Shown here piece after piece: positions 1 through 7,595 of a stretch of 13,903 nucleotides of DNA. Origin of the DNA: CAZKXU01 sp964556665 (GTDB lineage: Bacteria; Bdellovibrionota_C; UBA2361; CAZKXU01); the NCBI GenBank assembly GCA_964556665.1, contig CAZKXU010000091.1, positions 1 through 13,903 of the forward strand, given 5' to 3'. The number at the start of each line of letters is the position of its first letter. The stretch's first letter is position 1. Under the pieces are notes generated by a model that was not told the origin of the DNA, made no database searches, and saw only the letters and a program-made list of their open reading frames with translations. Made by a program: the position numbers and the translations under genes.

Positions 1-383
1 ATCCATATCAAATTTCAGGTGCCCCTTACATAGACCCAGCGGTATATGTTTGTCTTGGAGTGCCAGGAGTTGTAGCTCCAGTTGCGGCATTAGGAGGAAT
101 ATATGCAGGTAATCATGTGAACCCACTAACAGGTAAAAAGGATTGTCCAGCTGGTTATACTGCCAAGCAGGTGATTGGATACCCAAATCGTGATAATGAT
201 ATGTTTTGGTGTTATACCACAGATCTCAATCTAAAACTTATTGAGTTCGGAGGAATATACGGAGGTAGCAATTACAGTTATCTAAACCCTGTCACATCTA
301 ATAGATGCACCTTTGAGTTTGGAGATGCAAAGATTTATGGTGCTCCTAACATCGATTACGATATTCATTTTTGTTATAGATAG
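1..383 (+). CDS. Partial Cys/aromatic repeat protein (C-terminal end), possibly perforin-2-like
   Basis: The reading frame is already open at base 3 and runs to TAG at 381-383, so this is the 3' end of a longer gene. A GTG at 60 exists but is probably internal, because the codons before it continue the same repeat pattern. Two tandem units of about 45 residues are visible. Each begins GGIY-(A/G)-G, continues to an NP-(L/V)-T turn and a Cys, and ends with G-(Y/A)-PN-x-D-x-D followed by F-x-Cys-Tyr or FCY. The first residues in the window (ISGAPYIDPAVYVC) look like the tail of a third unit. Conserved Cys pairs and the lack of charged helices suggest a disulfide-stabilised extracellular beta-repeat. 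The GGIY..NPLT..CP..Y pattern recalls the C-terminal region of perforin-2/MPEG1-type MACPF proteins, but this is from memory. No MACPF domain is in view. Function is unassigned. Confidence 0.7.
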   Translation, partial: PYQISGAPYIDPAVYVCLGVPGVVAPVAALGGIYAGNHVNPLTGKKDCPAGYTAKQVIGYPNRDNDMFWCYTTDLNLKLIEFGGIYGGSNYSYLNPVTSNRCTFEFGDAKIYGAPNIDYDIHFCYR

Positions 384-412
384 TAAAATACAGAAGAAGC
401 AAAATATTAATG

Positions 413-447
413 CAGTAGCCGGGGAACGAATTTCCGGCACTGTTTTT
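413..447 (+). terminator. Rho-independent terminator after the repeat protein
   Basis: CAGT-(A)-GCCGG at 413-422 pairs with CCGGC-ACTG at 434-442. This gives nine base pairs with one bulged A at 417 and an 11-nt loop. Five T residues follow at 443-447. It lies 30 bases past the stop codon of the upstream partial gene, where a terminator is expected, and 53 bases before the next start codon. Confidence 0.75.
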
Positions 448-499
448 AATCTTATTTTCCCAGATGTGAATTTCCCTCAGCATTCGGTATAGTACAGCC

Positions 500-2464
500 A
501 TGCCGAGCGCTTCAGGCCACACTTTTATATTTCTTCTTATCGCTACAATTATAGCTACAGCTCTGCGGCTTGATTTTCTCATTGCCGATAATTTTGTAGT
601 TGATGCTGATGAGGCCATTGTTGGGCTTATGGCTAAACATATCAATGAAGGCGCTCCCTTGCCTGTGTTTTACTATGGTCAACATTATATGGGGAGTCTT
701 GAGGCTATAGTTGCAGCCTGGCTTTTTAAGATCTTTGGCATCTCCTCGTTTAGCCTAAAATTAGCACCGTTACTATTTGCCATAGCTCTAGTGCCGCTCA
801 TTTATTATCTGACGCTTGAGTGTGCAGGTATATTTGCCGCTCGTATAGCAGCTCTATTAATGGCCGTACCGCCGGCAGCATTTGTAGTTTGGAGCACTAA
901 GGCGCGAGGAGGATTCGTAGAGGTAATTTTTATAGGGGGACTGGCACTGCTGCTAGCGATACGACAGGCTAAGTGTAAAGATCTAAGTTTATTAAAAACA
1001 GTTTTAATCGGCGGATTAATCGGCGTTGGCTGGTGGGTAAACAATCAGATTATATATTTTGCCCTCACGATCGCACTGCTTGTGCTTGTTAGATTTAGAT
1101 TTTGCAATAGAGCCGAGATCGCATGCCACAGTGTTGTAGCTAGTTTGTCATTTCTTTTTGGCTCTGCTCCGTTCTGGATCTATAATCTTGAGCACGACTT
1201 CGCCTCTTTTGGGATTTTTAAATCCTCTGAAGCAGCAGATGTTTTTACTCATCTTAGCGGTCTTTTTAGCGAAGCATTGCCTATATTGTTCGGTTCAAAA
1301 CGGTTTTGGCAGTATCAGGATTATTTTCTTCTCTCAACACCGATTATGTATCTTTTGTATGGCGGATTAGCTCTATTTATATTCCATTTTCGCAAAGCAG
1401 AGATTAAAAAGCTGCTTCGATTTCAGATTGATCCAGCACGTCCGATTGAGCTGTTTCTACTCTTCATCATTGCAACCTGTGGAGTTTTTGTGTTTAGCTC
1501 TTTTGGTTATTTATCACAGGCGCCTCGTTACCTTTTGCCGATATACCTAGGCACTTTTGTTTTGTCAGGTGTTACGCTTGAGGAGGTTACTAAACGGGTT
1601 AGATTTGTAGGATATGTCTTTATCCTCCTACTTTTCACACTTAACCTGCTCTCGAGTTATCTGCATGGGCGTGCCATCCCCGGTGAACCGTTTGTATTTG
1701 ATGGTGAGCGGGTAAGTAAGGATCATGTTGAATTGATCGCATGGCTTAAAGATCATAACTATTCCTTTATTAGAACGAACTATTGGATCGGATACCGACT
1801 CGCTTTCGAAACGGAGGAAAGGATTAAGTTCTCAATTTTTAAAGAGCCGGAGCATGTTAGAATTCCTAGCTATGAAACAGCGATTGCTGATCTGCCATTC
1901 GAGGAGGTCCCTATAATTGTTGTGCCTGCGCAGGCTCCGATACTTAAGACCGCCTTTAAAGCTCTTGGCATTAGATATGATTTACATGAGAAAGGGCTCT
2001 CCGGTTACCAAGCGTTTCTAAATGTTAGACCGTTGCATCAAAATTTGACAACGCTACCCATGCATGCAGTACGCCTTTCGGCCTCTGATGGTCAGACGCA
2101 GCTTCATAATCTTATGGATAACGATCTTTTAACCCGCTGGGGCTCGGCTAGGCCACAGGCAGCAGGCATGACCTTAACAATCGATCTTTTAAAAGCACAA
2201 AAATTAAAAGGTCTAAGCTTTGATCTTGGTGACTGGGTTCATGACTATCCGCGTGGGCTCTCCATTAAGTTGGAATTAGCAGATGGTACTGTTCGAGAGC
2301 TCTTTGATCCTAAAGAATATGCGGCGGTAAGGTATTTTATTGGTTCAAATTCAGAGTACCGTTTTTTATTTGAGACCCTTGATATAAGGAGGGTGATTTT
2401 TACTCAGCTAGGAGAGGATCCTATTTTTGACTGGTCAATTGCTGAAATAAAGCTTTGGAGTTAA
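500..2464 (+). CDS. GT-C membrane glycosyltransferase with C-terminal F5/8-type (discoidin-like) domain
   Basis: A 654-residue integral membrane protein. Residues 1-390 carry about ten hydrophobic spans, starting at 8-28. The first external loop contains VDADEA (34-39), the acidic motif GT-C enzymes of the PMT/ArnT type use for catalysis, then FYYGQHYMGSLEA (57-69). PRYLLP (342-347) is also typical of this superfamily. Such enzymes move a sugar from a polyprenyl-phosphate donor to a lipid or protein acceptor on the periplasmic face; donor and acceptor cannot be read here. Residues about 400-510 form a soluble periplasmic region. Residues about 523-654 resemble an F5/8 type C fold: MDNDLLTRW, a hydrophobic strand, LDLGDWVHDYPRG-like spacing, and a terminal IAEIKLW strand. 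That tail may bind glycan. ATG 500 is the only sensible start: an in-frame TGA lies at 467-469 and the next Met is inside the catalytic loop. The Shine-Dalgarno is weak. It converges with the next gene. Confidence 0.85.
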   Translation: MPSASGHTFIFLLIATIIATALRLDFLIADNFVVDADEAIVGLMAKHINEGAPLPVFYYGQHYMGSLEAIVAAWLFKIFGISSFSLKLAPLLFAIALVPLIYYLTLECAGIFAARIAALLMAVPPAAFVVWSTKARGGFVEVIFIGGLALLLAIRQAKCKDLSLLKTVLIGGLIGVGWWVNNQIIYFALTIALLVLVRFRFCNRAEIACHSVVASLSFLFGSAPFWIYNLEHDFASFGIFKSSEAADVFTHLSGLFSEALPILFGSKRFWQYQDYFLLSTPIMYLLYGGLALFIFHFRKAEIKKLLRFQIDPARPIELFLLFIIATCGVFVFSSFGYLSQAPRYLLPIYLGTFVLSGVTLEEVTKRVRFVGYVFILLLFTLNLLSSYLHGRAIPGEPFVFDGERVSKDHVELIAWLKDHNYSFIRTNYWIGYRLAFETEERIKFSIFKEPEHVRIPSYETAIADLPFEEVPIIVVPAQAPILKTAFKALGIRYDLHEKGLSGYQAFLNVRPLHQNLTTLPMHAVRLSASDGQTQLHNLMDNDLLTRWGSARPQAAGMTLTIDLLKAQKLKGLSFDLGDWVHDYPRGLSIKLELADGTVRELFDPKEYAAVRYFIGSNSEYRFLFETLDIRRVIFTQLGEDPIFDWSIAEIKLWS

Positions 2465-2470
2465 AAAAAA

Positions 2471-2794
2471 CTATGTTTTGCCTGCATACTTAAGTTGTAA
2501 TGGTTCATTATGTGCCGGCTCACTAAGACACTGAATCTGAGGCAGGGAGCATATTTTTCTAATAACCTGGTCCTTTCGAGCACACTGATTTGCCTGCCAT
2601 AAGAGAGGCTGTGCTATTTCACCGCTGCAGCCGCGACAGGTGAAATTATCCCAGTTTAAGGCAGCAGCCAAATCGAGACAGAATTCGTAATTAGAGCACT
2701 CGTAACGTCTACGTGGTGGTTCAATAGGGAGCTTAGGATCCTGAGGAGCCTCGTCAGCTATCACCTGAAATGGGCCAGGTTTACCGAGAGTCAT
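2471..2794 (-). CDS. Small Cys-rich protein, possible metal-binding domain
   Basis: A 107-residue soluble protein with no signal peptide or membrane span. After a Pro-rich, basic N-terminal third ending PPRRRYEC, the cysteines are ordered as C-x6-C (ECSNYEFC), C-x2-C (FTCRGC), then single Cys in NQCARK, KIC and IQC. The middle holds LDLAAALNWDNFTC and PLLWQANQ, which look like a compact conserved core. C-x6-C plus C-x2-C suggests a zinc or redox site. I recall similar short proteins in deltaproteobacteria but cannot name a family, so no function is given. The ORF is convincing because of its Cys spacing and because it ends only 6 nt from the convergent glycosyltransferase stop codon. No strong ribosome binding site precedes ATG 2794. 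The closest alternative is an uncharacterised DNA- or RNA-binding zinc ribbon. Confidence 0.7.
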   Translation of the reverse strand: MTLGKPGPFQVIADEAPQDPKLPIEPPRRRYECSNYEFCLDLAAALNWDNFTCRGCSGEIAQPLLWQANQCARKDQVIRKICSLPQIQCLSEPAHNEPLQLKYAGKT

Positions 2795-2878
2795 TTTAAT
2801 ACTTACTAAAAGAACAACATCACAATTGTATCTGTAAGTGGGATCTTGAGCAAATAAAAACTGGATTAGTTAGGAATG

Positions 2879-2969
2879 TTTTTTTACCACAGAGATCACG
2901 GAGGACTCAGAGGACGCTGAATAAATCCAGACCCCCACTGTCTGCTGCGTGACCTCTGTGCTTAAAAAC
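2879..2969. repeat. Dispersed imperfect palindrome of the CCACAGAG type
   Basis: The left arm (2880-2900, TTTTTACCACAGAGATCACG) and right arm (2948-2968, CGTGACCTCTGTGCTTAAAA) are near reverse complements with a few mismatches. The 47-nt middle holds further AGAGG-type words. Sequences built from ACCACAGAG and CTCTGTG words recur in many environmental bacterial genomes as short non-coding interspersed elements, so a dispersed repeat is the likely explanation. It lies in the 230-bp gap between two minus-strand genes, the phospholipase C homologue upstream and the Cys-rich protein downstream, and could also form a hairpin in the read-through transcript. Confidence 0.55.
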
Positions 2970-3024
2970 CGTAATCTAACCAGCAAGTTGTGGAATTGTT
3001 TTAAAATTCAGGCATGATCTGATA

Positions 3025-4017
3025 TTAAAACGGAAAATCTTTACCATCCCTAAAAAATGTTGCATCAGAGGACTTAACTCTTGGCAGTCCATAGTCTAGC
3101 GATACTCCGTGGACACCTATTAATGTAAGATCCTCACTTTTACCTGAGAGCAGGGGTTCAATGCGTTGCAGATGTTTAACACATCCATCAACGCTCAATC
3201 CCCATAGATCGCGTATAGTATGGGTATGTTGACTGCCAGTAATCGGATGTTGATATGTAAATGGGGAGTCAAATATAGTTTTGTAAGTTTTACGTCCGAA
3301 TGAGAAAAGAGCATCGCTCTCTGCTAAACTCTCCATACCAACGTAGTAAAGAAGTCTAATCAGCGCACCAAATCCGGTTGAAAGAAACCTGGATTGCATG
3401 ACTGTCTGATACTCTAGGCAGCTCTGCCAAAATAATGCGGCATTCATGGAGTTAGGAATCTCTGAGTTATATGAGGAGCTTACAAATTGATAAATTGCTG
3501 ATTTTGATGGCAGTCTTTGCATCGATGTAGCGAGCCTTCCCCCATTCCAAAGCTGACGTTGTGCTCGCACCCAAGAGTCAAGATAAACCTCAAATATTTT
3601 ATGTCTTCTACGAGCAGGGATGCGCTCGCTATCAGCTGCAGCATACCAGTTGCCAGATATAAAATTTACTAATGGATGGAAGATAGAGTCAGCATAGATA
3701 TGAGAAAGCATCCCAATAATAATAGCCCAGCCTAATTCACGCTCCTTATTCTCCGATCTCTTTAAGACCTCAGCCGCGAGTAGCTTGATGGGCGATAAAG
3801 TATCCTCCCCCGCTGAGCCATGATAACAGTCCCCAATCTGAGTGGCTACTCTGTTTTTTCCATATTGAAAATAATACGGTGAATCTGCAACGATTGCGCC
3901 AATAGAAGCTGCGGCGATGTTATCCTCTGTAATCTTAGCCGCATAGGAGAGGCCATGCTTGGCAGCAGCTACACGAATGTCTTCCAAAATTATCCAGTGA
4001 GTATATTCGCGCGGCAT
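3025..4017 (-). CDS. Zinc-dependent phospholipase C family protein
   Basis: A 330-residue protein whose N-terminal 150 residues carry the ligand pattern of the Bacillus cereus-type zinc phospholipase C fold. His7 is close to the N-terminus. Asp45 lies in VADSPYYFQYG and His66 in DCYHG. GMLSHIYADSIFHP supplies His106, Asp110 and His114, and RRHKIFEVYLD supplies His139 and Glu143. The H-x3-D and H-x3-E spacings match the H118/D122 and H142/E146 pairs of the B. cereus enzyme. Family members hydrolyse phospholipid headgroups or have related hydrolase roles. No signal peptide is visible: the start MPREYTHW puts His7 near the mature N-terminus, so the protein is either cytoplasmic or starts further upstream than modelled. 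The C-terminal half (150-330) is not recognised. Transcription runs away from the hairpin array and the gene looks monocistronic. Confidence 0.8.
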   Translation of the reverse strand: MPREYTHWIILEDIRVAAAKHGLSYAAKITEDNIAAASIGAIVADSPYYFQYGKNRVATQIGDCYHGSAGEDTLSPIKLLAAEVLKRSENKERELGWAIIIGMLSHIYADSIFHPLVNFISGNWYAAADSERIPARRRHKIFEVYLDSWVRAQRQLWNGGRLATSMQRLPSKSAIYQFVSSSYNSEIPNSMNAALFWQSCLEYQTVMQSRFLSTGFGALIRLLYYVGMESLAESDALFSFGRKTYKTIFDSPFTYQHPITGSQHTHTIRDLWGLSVDGCVKHLQRIEPLLSGKSEDLTLIGVHGVSLDYGLPRVKSSDATFFRDGKDFPF

Positions 4018-4093
4018 AGAGATTATGTTAGATGAGGCATCTCTCAGCTTGCAAGATATTTAAATTTAAAAGAGAGCCAGTCCGTGCTATCGA

Positions 4094-4156
4094 CCTATAG
4101 CGAGTGACATAAGTCCGTAGCGAAATTCGCTACGGACTTATGTCACTCGCTATAGG
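4094..4156. repeat. 63-nt perfect palindrome adjoining hairpin array copy 1
   Basis: The 31-nt arm at 4094-4124 is an exact reverse complement of 4126-4156, with a single central A at 4125. The outer part of the arm reads CTATAGCGAGTGAC, and its complement GTCACTCGCTATAG is also the first part of the 172-bp repeat, so the two elements overlap by 14 nt (4143-4156). No T-run follows on either strand, so it is not a canonical terminator. It lies upstream of the phospholipase C homologue, 77 nt from its start codon. The counterpart position beside repeat copy 2 lacks this palindrome. Confidence 0.9.
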
Positions 4157-4314
4157 CTGGCCATGGATGGCCAGCCGAGCCGCAGGCTCGGAGAATGGCT
4201 TAAAATGGGCCTTTCGGGACCCGTTTTAAGCCATTCGAGGAGGATTTTGACCAAGGATGGTCAAAATCCGACAGACAAAATAACGCTTCGTTATTTTGTC
4301 ATTCACTATAGATC
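4143..4314. repeat. 172-bp hairpin-array repeat, copy 1
   Basis: This block matches 8173-8344 at 168 of 172 positions in the same orientation. It consists of five successive hairpins. Stem 1: 4155-4163/4168-4176, loop TGGA. Stem 2: 4175-4181/4185-4191, loop GCA. Stem 3: 4193-4209/4220-4236, 17 pairs including one G-T. Stem 4: 4242-4253/4258-4269, 12 pairs, loop AGGA. Stem 5: 4274-4285/4289-4300, 12 pairs, loop CTT. A 14-nt direct repeat marks the ends: GTCACTCGCTATAG at 4142-4155 and GTCATTCACTATAG at 4298-4311. It ends one base before the stop codon of the hybrid kinase. A 65-codon ORF crossing it is an artefact of the repeat. No transposase is nearby, so it resembles a MITE- or REP-like non-autonomous element. 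Confidence 0.9.
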
Positions 4315-4315
4315 C

Positions 4316-7225
4316 TTAATTGTCGTCATTTGGGGCAAAGCTACTTACAATATTCAGTAAATCACTTTTCTTAAATGGCTTTGAGAGAAAATCATTCATC
4401 CCTAGATCTAGATATTTTTTCTTACTATCGCTCATTGCATCAGCGGTGAGTGCTATAATCGGAACAGCAGGGTGCCTATTGCTCTCCCGTGCTCTTATCT
4501 CTTTAAATGCGTCGATCCCATTCATGTTAGGCATATGTATATCCATAAGTATTAAATCGAACTTTCCCGATGAAAATGCCTCCACTGCTGCTACTCCATC
4601 TTCTACAACAGTCACTGTATGTCCACATTTTTCAAGTATCTTACAAGCAATTCTTTGGTTTATACGATTATCCTCTGCTAACATAATTCTTAAAGGTCTG
4701 CTAGTTGTTGTATCATGGATAATAGATTGATTTTGTATAGCTGAAGATGCCTGCTTATCGCATCTTTGAAAAGTTGCTGTAAATTGGAAGGTACTGCCTT
4801 TGCCATATTCACTATGGAAAGAAATTGTGCCATTCATCATCTCGACTAGTTGTTTGCAGATTGCGAGGCCAAGTCCAGTACCGCCAAATCTCCTAGTTGT
4901 TGTGGCATCTGCTTGAGCAAAAGGCAGAAAAATTCTATTATTATCCTCGGGTCTAATTCCAATGCCTGTATCTGAAACACTGAACATCAGTGTAATAGTG
5001 TCAGGGTTAGTTTCCTTTAGTTCTATTCTCAGGTTGACATGCCCCCCTGAGCCGGTAAATTTCAGTGCATTGCCGAGCAGATTATTTAGTATCTGACGGA
5101 GACGGTGGGAGTCTCCTAACATTACTTTCGGTACTGTTGGTAAAATCTCAAAATTAAAATTTATCTCTTTTTTTGTGAATAATACTCGGAAGACCGTAGC
5201 CAGATTATGAATCTCATCTCGAATCATGAATGGCTGGAATGACAAGAATAATTTACCTGCTTCAATCTTAGAAAAGTCCAATACATCGTTAATTAATTCC
5301 ATAAGGCATTCGGCAGAGTGCTTAACCGATTGAACGAACTCACGTTGCTCCTCCTTTAGATCTGTTTCAAGCATAAGTTCGGACATTCCAAGTATCCCAT
5401 TCATAGGGGTACGTATCTCATGACTAATAGTAGCTAAAAACTGACTCTTTAGAAGTGCAGAGTGTTGAGCTGCATCACGCGCTAGTATTAATGCATGTTT
5501 TTGCTCAGTAGTAAGTCGATTTGCAGCCCTAAGTTTGATATTTGTTCTCTTGAGCTCATTTGTACGAGCTTCAACAGCTTTTTCGAGAGTCTCTTTAGCG
5601 TTTGCTACCTGCTTATAGGCATATTCAATAGAGTGACTCTGTCCGGTAATTACTAATAGAAATGTGCCTAAAATAGAGGAGAGAGCTAACGCGCCTAATA
5701 GTACAAGTGAACTATTAAAGCCATGAGAATGAGATGTCGTCGTCTCCATGAAACTGTACCTGAGAATCCAATCCTGTTCACCTACAGGCAGTCTTTCCTC
5801 AGGACTGCTGAACTGATTGACTGATACATTTCTATCAGAGGAGCTTTCATTGATGCGACTGTTAGAGAAGTAATATGATTGGCCCCCAATTTCTAATTCG
5901 AGGGCCACTTTCTGTTCTATTCCTCTAAGGACGTCTTCTATTAATGATTTAAGTATAATGGTGGCATTAAGATAACCAATGATGTTGGTATGTCTTTGCT
6001 GAATAGTAGCTACTTCAACACCATTCATATATACTGGCAGAACGACCTGAATGCAGGGTTCGTGGAGGGTAGTACGGAGTAAAGAAATAACACCAGTATA
6101 TTGTATTACGCCACTATCTCGAGCTCGCTCATATAGGTGTCGTCGAACTGGATCTGATGACAGATTGAGTCCAAGCGCATTTTTATTACTTTGCTCAGGC
6201 TCGACATAAGTTATAGGAGTATACCATTCTCGCTCGGTATCTGGAACTAGGAGCCCCTCCTTGTTTCTACTAGTTATAATAAAATTTCCAATCTCAGAGC
6301 TGACTTGCCTTTCAAAATCCTTACGCTCGACAGACGTTATAAAAGGCATCCACTCCAAGGAATAAATAGCTGTATTCTGCTTGAGTAATTGTTGAGTGAA
6401 GCTTTTAAACTCATTGCGATCAATCTCCTTAGAACTTTTATAGAAACTATTGAGGCCGGTTAGTACTTCGTTTACGCGTGCTAGATTGCTCTGTATTTTA
6501 TTGGTAGTACGATTTGCCATTTTTTCAAAGGACTTACTGGCATTACTTGACTCATATTTTCTGACATATGTATAGAAAACTGTTGAGACAATAAAGGCGA
6601 GAAGTAATGGTATAGCGACTGTTTTAATGCGAGCTCTCCACACCGTAGTAGGCGAGGCAAATAAAGTAAGAGTGATTGGTGTAAAAATAAGCACACCAAT
6701 CATATTGCCGCTCCACCAAATTGCCCAGGTCTGAAGTACATTATTAAATGTGCATAGGCGAAAGATATATAGTGATAAAACTCCTAGTGTAGGTGCGACC
6801 GTACAAGCTATAGCTGCGAGCATAAAGAATCGGTATACTGTTTTTGCTTCCGCGAGTGCGTCCGGGAATGGCACAAACTTCCTAATTATTTTTGCGCCTA
6901 ATAAGGCTTGAAGTGTAGAGGCAGATGCAATACACAATGAAACTAATATAAGCACTACTACATCTTTGCCCTGTGTAGCTGGAAATAAATTAAACAGGTT
7001 GAATAAAAAAGCTCCAGAACCAATAGCAAAACAATATTTACGCGTGTATATTAAAGAGATCGCTAAGGCTAGTCCCGAGGGTGGCCAAATTGCAGTTGCA
7101 TAACCGGGTGGAATGGAAAGCAATAAATCCAGCTGTCCAAGAAGATAATAAGCAGCAACAATGCATATATTATAAGCGAGTGTCTTGAAATCTAAACTAG
7201 AAATATATTGCCTGATAGTAGACAT
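4316..7225 (-). CDS. MASE1-CHASE hybrid sensor histidine kinase with receiver domain
   Basis: A 969-residue inner-membrane kinase. Residues about 13-220 hold some eight membrane spans with the MASE1 signature (PPGYATAIWPPSGLALA near 39-55). Residues about 225-500 form an extracytoplasmic CHASE sensor (SLEWMPFI at 289-296, REWYTPITYVEP at 332-343, then SDPVRRHLYERARDSG). A membrane span at 505-527 and a coiled coil at about 535-590 lead to HisKA (SHEIRTPMNG, phosphorylatable His602). The ATPase follows: NLLGNALKF at 715-723, DTGIGI at 752-757, GGTGLGLAI at 781-789. A receiver covers about 845-963, with Glu851/Asp852, phospho-acceptor Asp895, Thr927 and Lys949. All catalytic residues are present. 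CHASE domains sense small ligands; which one is unknown. ATG 7225 is 11 nt after the Hpt stop, consistent with one operon. The product most likely passes phosphate from Asp895 to the Hpt protein. Confidence 0.92.
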   Translation of the reverse strand: MSTIRQYISSLDFKTLAYNICIVAAYYLLGQLDLLLSIPPGYATAIWPPSGLALAISLIYTRKYCFAIGSGAFLFNLFNLFPATQGKDVVVLILVSLCIASASTLQALLGAKIIRKFVPFPDALAEAKTVYRFFMLAAIACTVAPTLGVLSLYIFRLCTFNNVLQTWAIWWSGNMIGVLIFTPITLTLFASPTTVWRARIKTVAIPLLLAFIVSTVFYTYVRKYESSNASKSFEKMANRTTNKIQSNLARVNEVLTGLNSFYKSSKEIDRNEFKSFTQQLLKQNTAIYSLEWMPFITSVERKDFERQVSSEIGNFIITSRNKEGLLVPDTEREWYTPITYVEPEQSNKNALGLNLSSDPVRRHLYERARDSGVIQYTGVISLLRTTLHEPCIQVVLPVYMNGVEVATIQQRHTNIIGYLNATIILKSLIEDVLRGIEQKVALELEIGGQSYYFSNSRINESSSDRNVSVNQFSSPEERLPVGEQDWILRYSFMETTTSHSHGFNSSLVLLGALALSSILGTFLLVITGQSHSIEYAYKQVANAKETLEKAVEARTNELKRTNIKLRAANRLTTEQKHALILARDAAQHSALLKSQFLATISHEIRTPMNGILGMSELMLETDLKEEQREFVQSVKHSAECLMELINDVLDFSKIEAGKLFLSFQPFMIRDEIHNLATVFRVLFTKKEINFNFEILPTVPKVMLGDSHRLRQILNNLLGNALKFTGSGGHVNLRIELKETNPDTITLMFSVSDTGIGIRPEDNNRIFLPFAQADATTTRRFGGTGLGLAICKQLVEMMNGTISFHSEYGKGSTFQFTATFQRCDKQASSAIQNQSIIHDTTTSRPLRIMLAEDNRINQRIACKILEKCGHTVTVVEDGVAAVEAFSSGKFDLILMDIHMPNMNGIDAFKEIRARESNRHPAVPIIALTADAMSDSKKKYLDLGMNDFLSKPFKKSDLLNIVSSFAPNDDN

Positions 7226-7236
7226 GCGATTACTTG

Positions 7237-7590
7237 CTACTTATTAAATTTCTCAGTTAGATCTTTAAATGCCTGTATCTCTCCTGATAAATTTTCTAAC
7301 AATTCTTCCACACCAGTCAATTCATGTGCGAGTGCGCGTCTTTCTAAGAGAAGAGCCTGTTCAGAGCCAGATACAGACCCCAAACTGCCTAATGCACTTT
7401 TGATAGCATGTGCTGACTCTTCCACCTGCTCGTAGTTTTGTGATTCTATGCCGTTCATAATCGAAGACATATACTTTGGTAAATCTTCATTAAAAAACAG
7501 TGAAAGCAGCTCGGAGAACATCTTTTCATCATGATCGACCCTTTCAAGTGCCTCCTCTAGGCTGGACTGAGCGCGTGGGATATAAGCCAT
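7237..7590 (-). CDS. Histidine phosphotransfer (Hpt) protein
   Basis: A 117-residue all-helical protein with the Hpt pattern. The phosphorylatable His61 lies in ESAHAIKSALGSLGS, where the usual H-x2-K-G/S spacing (His61, Lys64) is intact and a G-S-L-G-S turn follows. The N-terminal helix region (LEEALERVDHDEKMFSELLSLF) is typical of free-standing Hpt domains and the length matches. It carries phosphate between an Asp on the kinase receiver and an Asp on a final response regulator. It lies between the single-domain regulator (5 nt between that stop codon and this ATG) and the hybrid kinase, so the three form one operon and a complete His-Asp-His-Asp chain. No leader or membrane segment, so it is cytoplasmic. 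Confidence 0.9.
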   Translation of the reverse strand: MAYIPRAQSSLEEALERVDHDEKMFSELLSLFFNEDLPKYMSSIMNGIESQNYEQVEESAHAIKSALGSLGSVSGSEQALLLERRALAHELTGVEELLENLSGEIQAFKDLTEKFNK

Positions 7591-7595
7591 AAATA

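Noticed and set aside
346..645. Minus-strand 99-codon ORF over the terminator
   Set aside because: Overlaps the terminator and the start of the glycosyltransferase gene; no family features.
4142..4314. Hairpin array as a rho-independent terminator
   Set aside because: Stable stems are present, but no T-run follows any of them on either strand, so canonical termination is not supported.
4094..4314. CRISPR array or tandem repeat locus
   Set aside because: The hairpins differ in sequence; there is no regular direct repeat-spacer pattern and no cas gene in the window.
4163..4360. 65-codon ORF starting in hairpin array copy 1
   Set aside because: The reading is produced by the repeat; the same frame occurs at copy 2, and its end runs into the hybrid kinase antisense. 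No ribosome binding site and no independent conservation.
4320..4730. Plus-strand 136-codon ORF
   Set aside because: Antisense to the kinase receiver domain, which has intact catalytic residues; the antisense product has no recognisable features.
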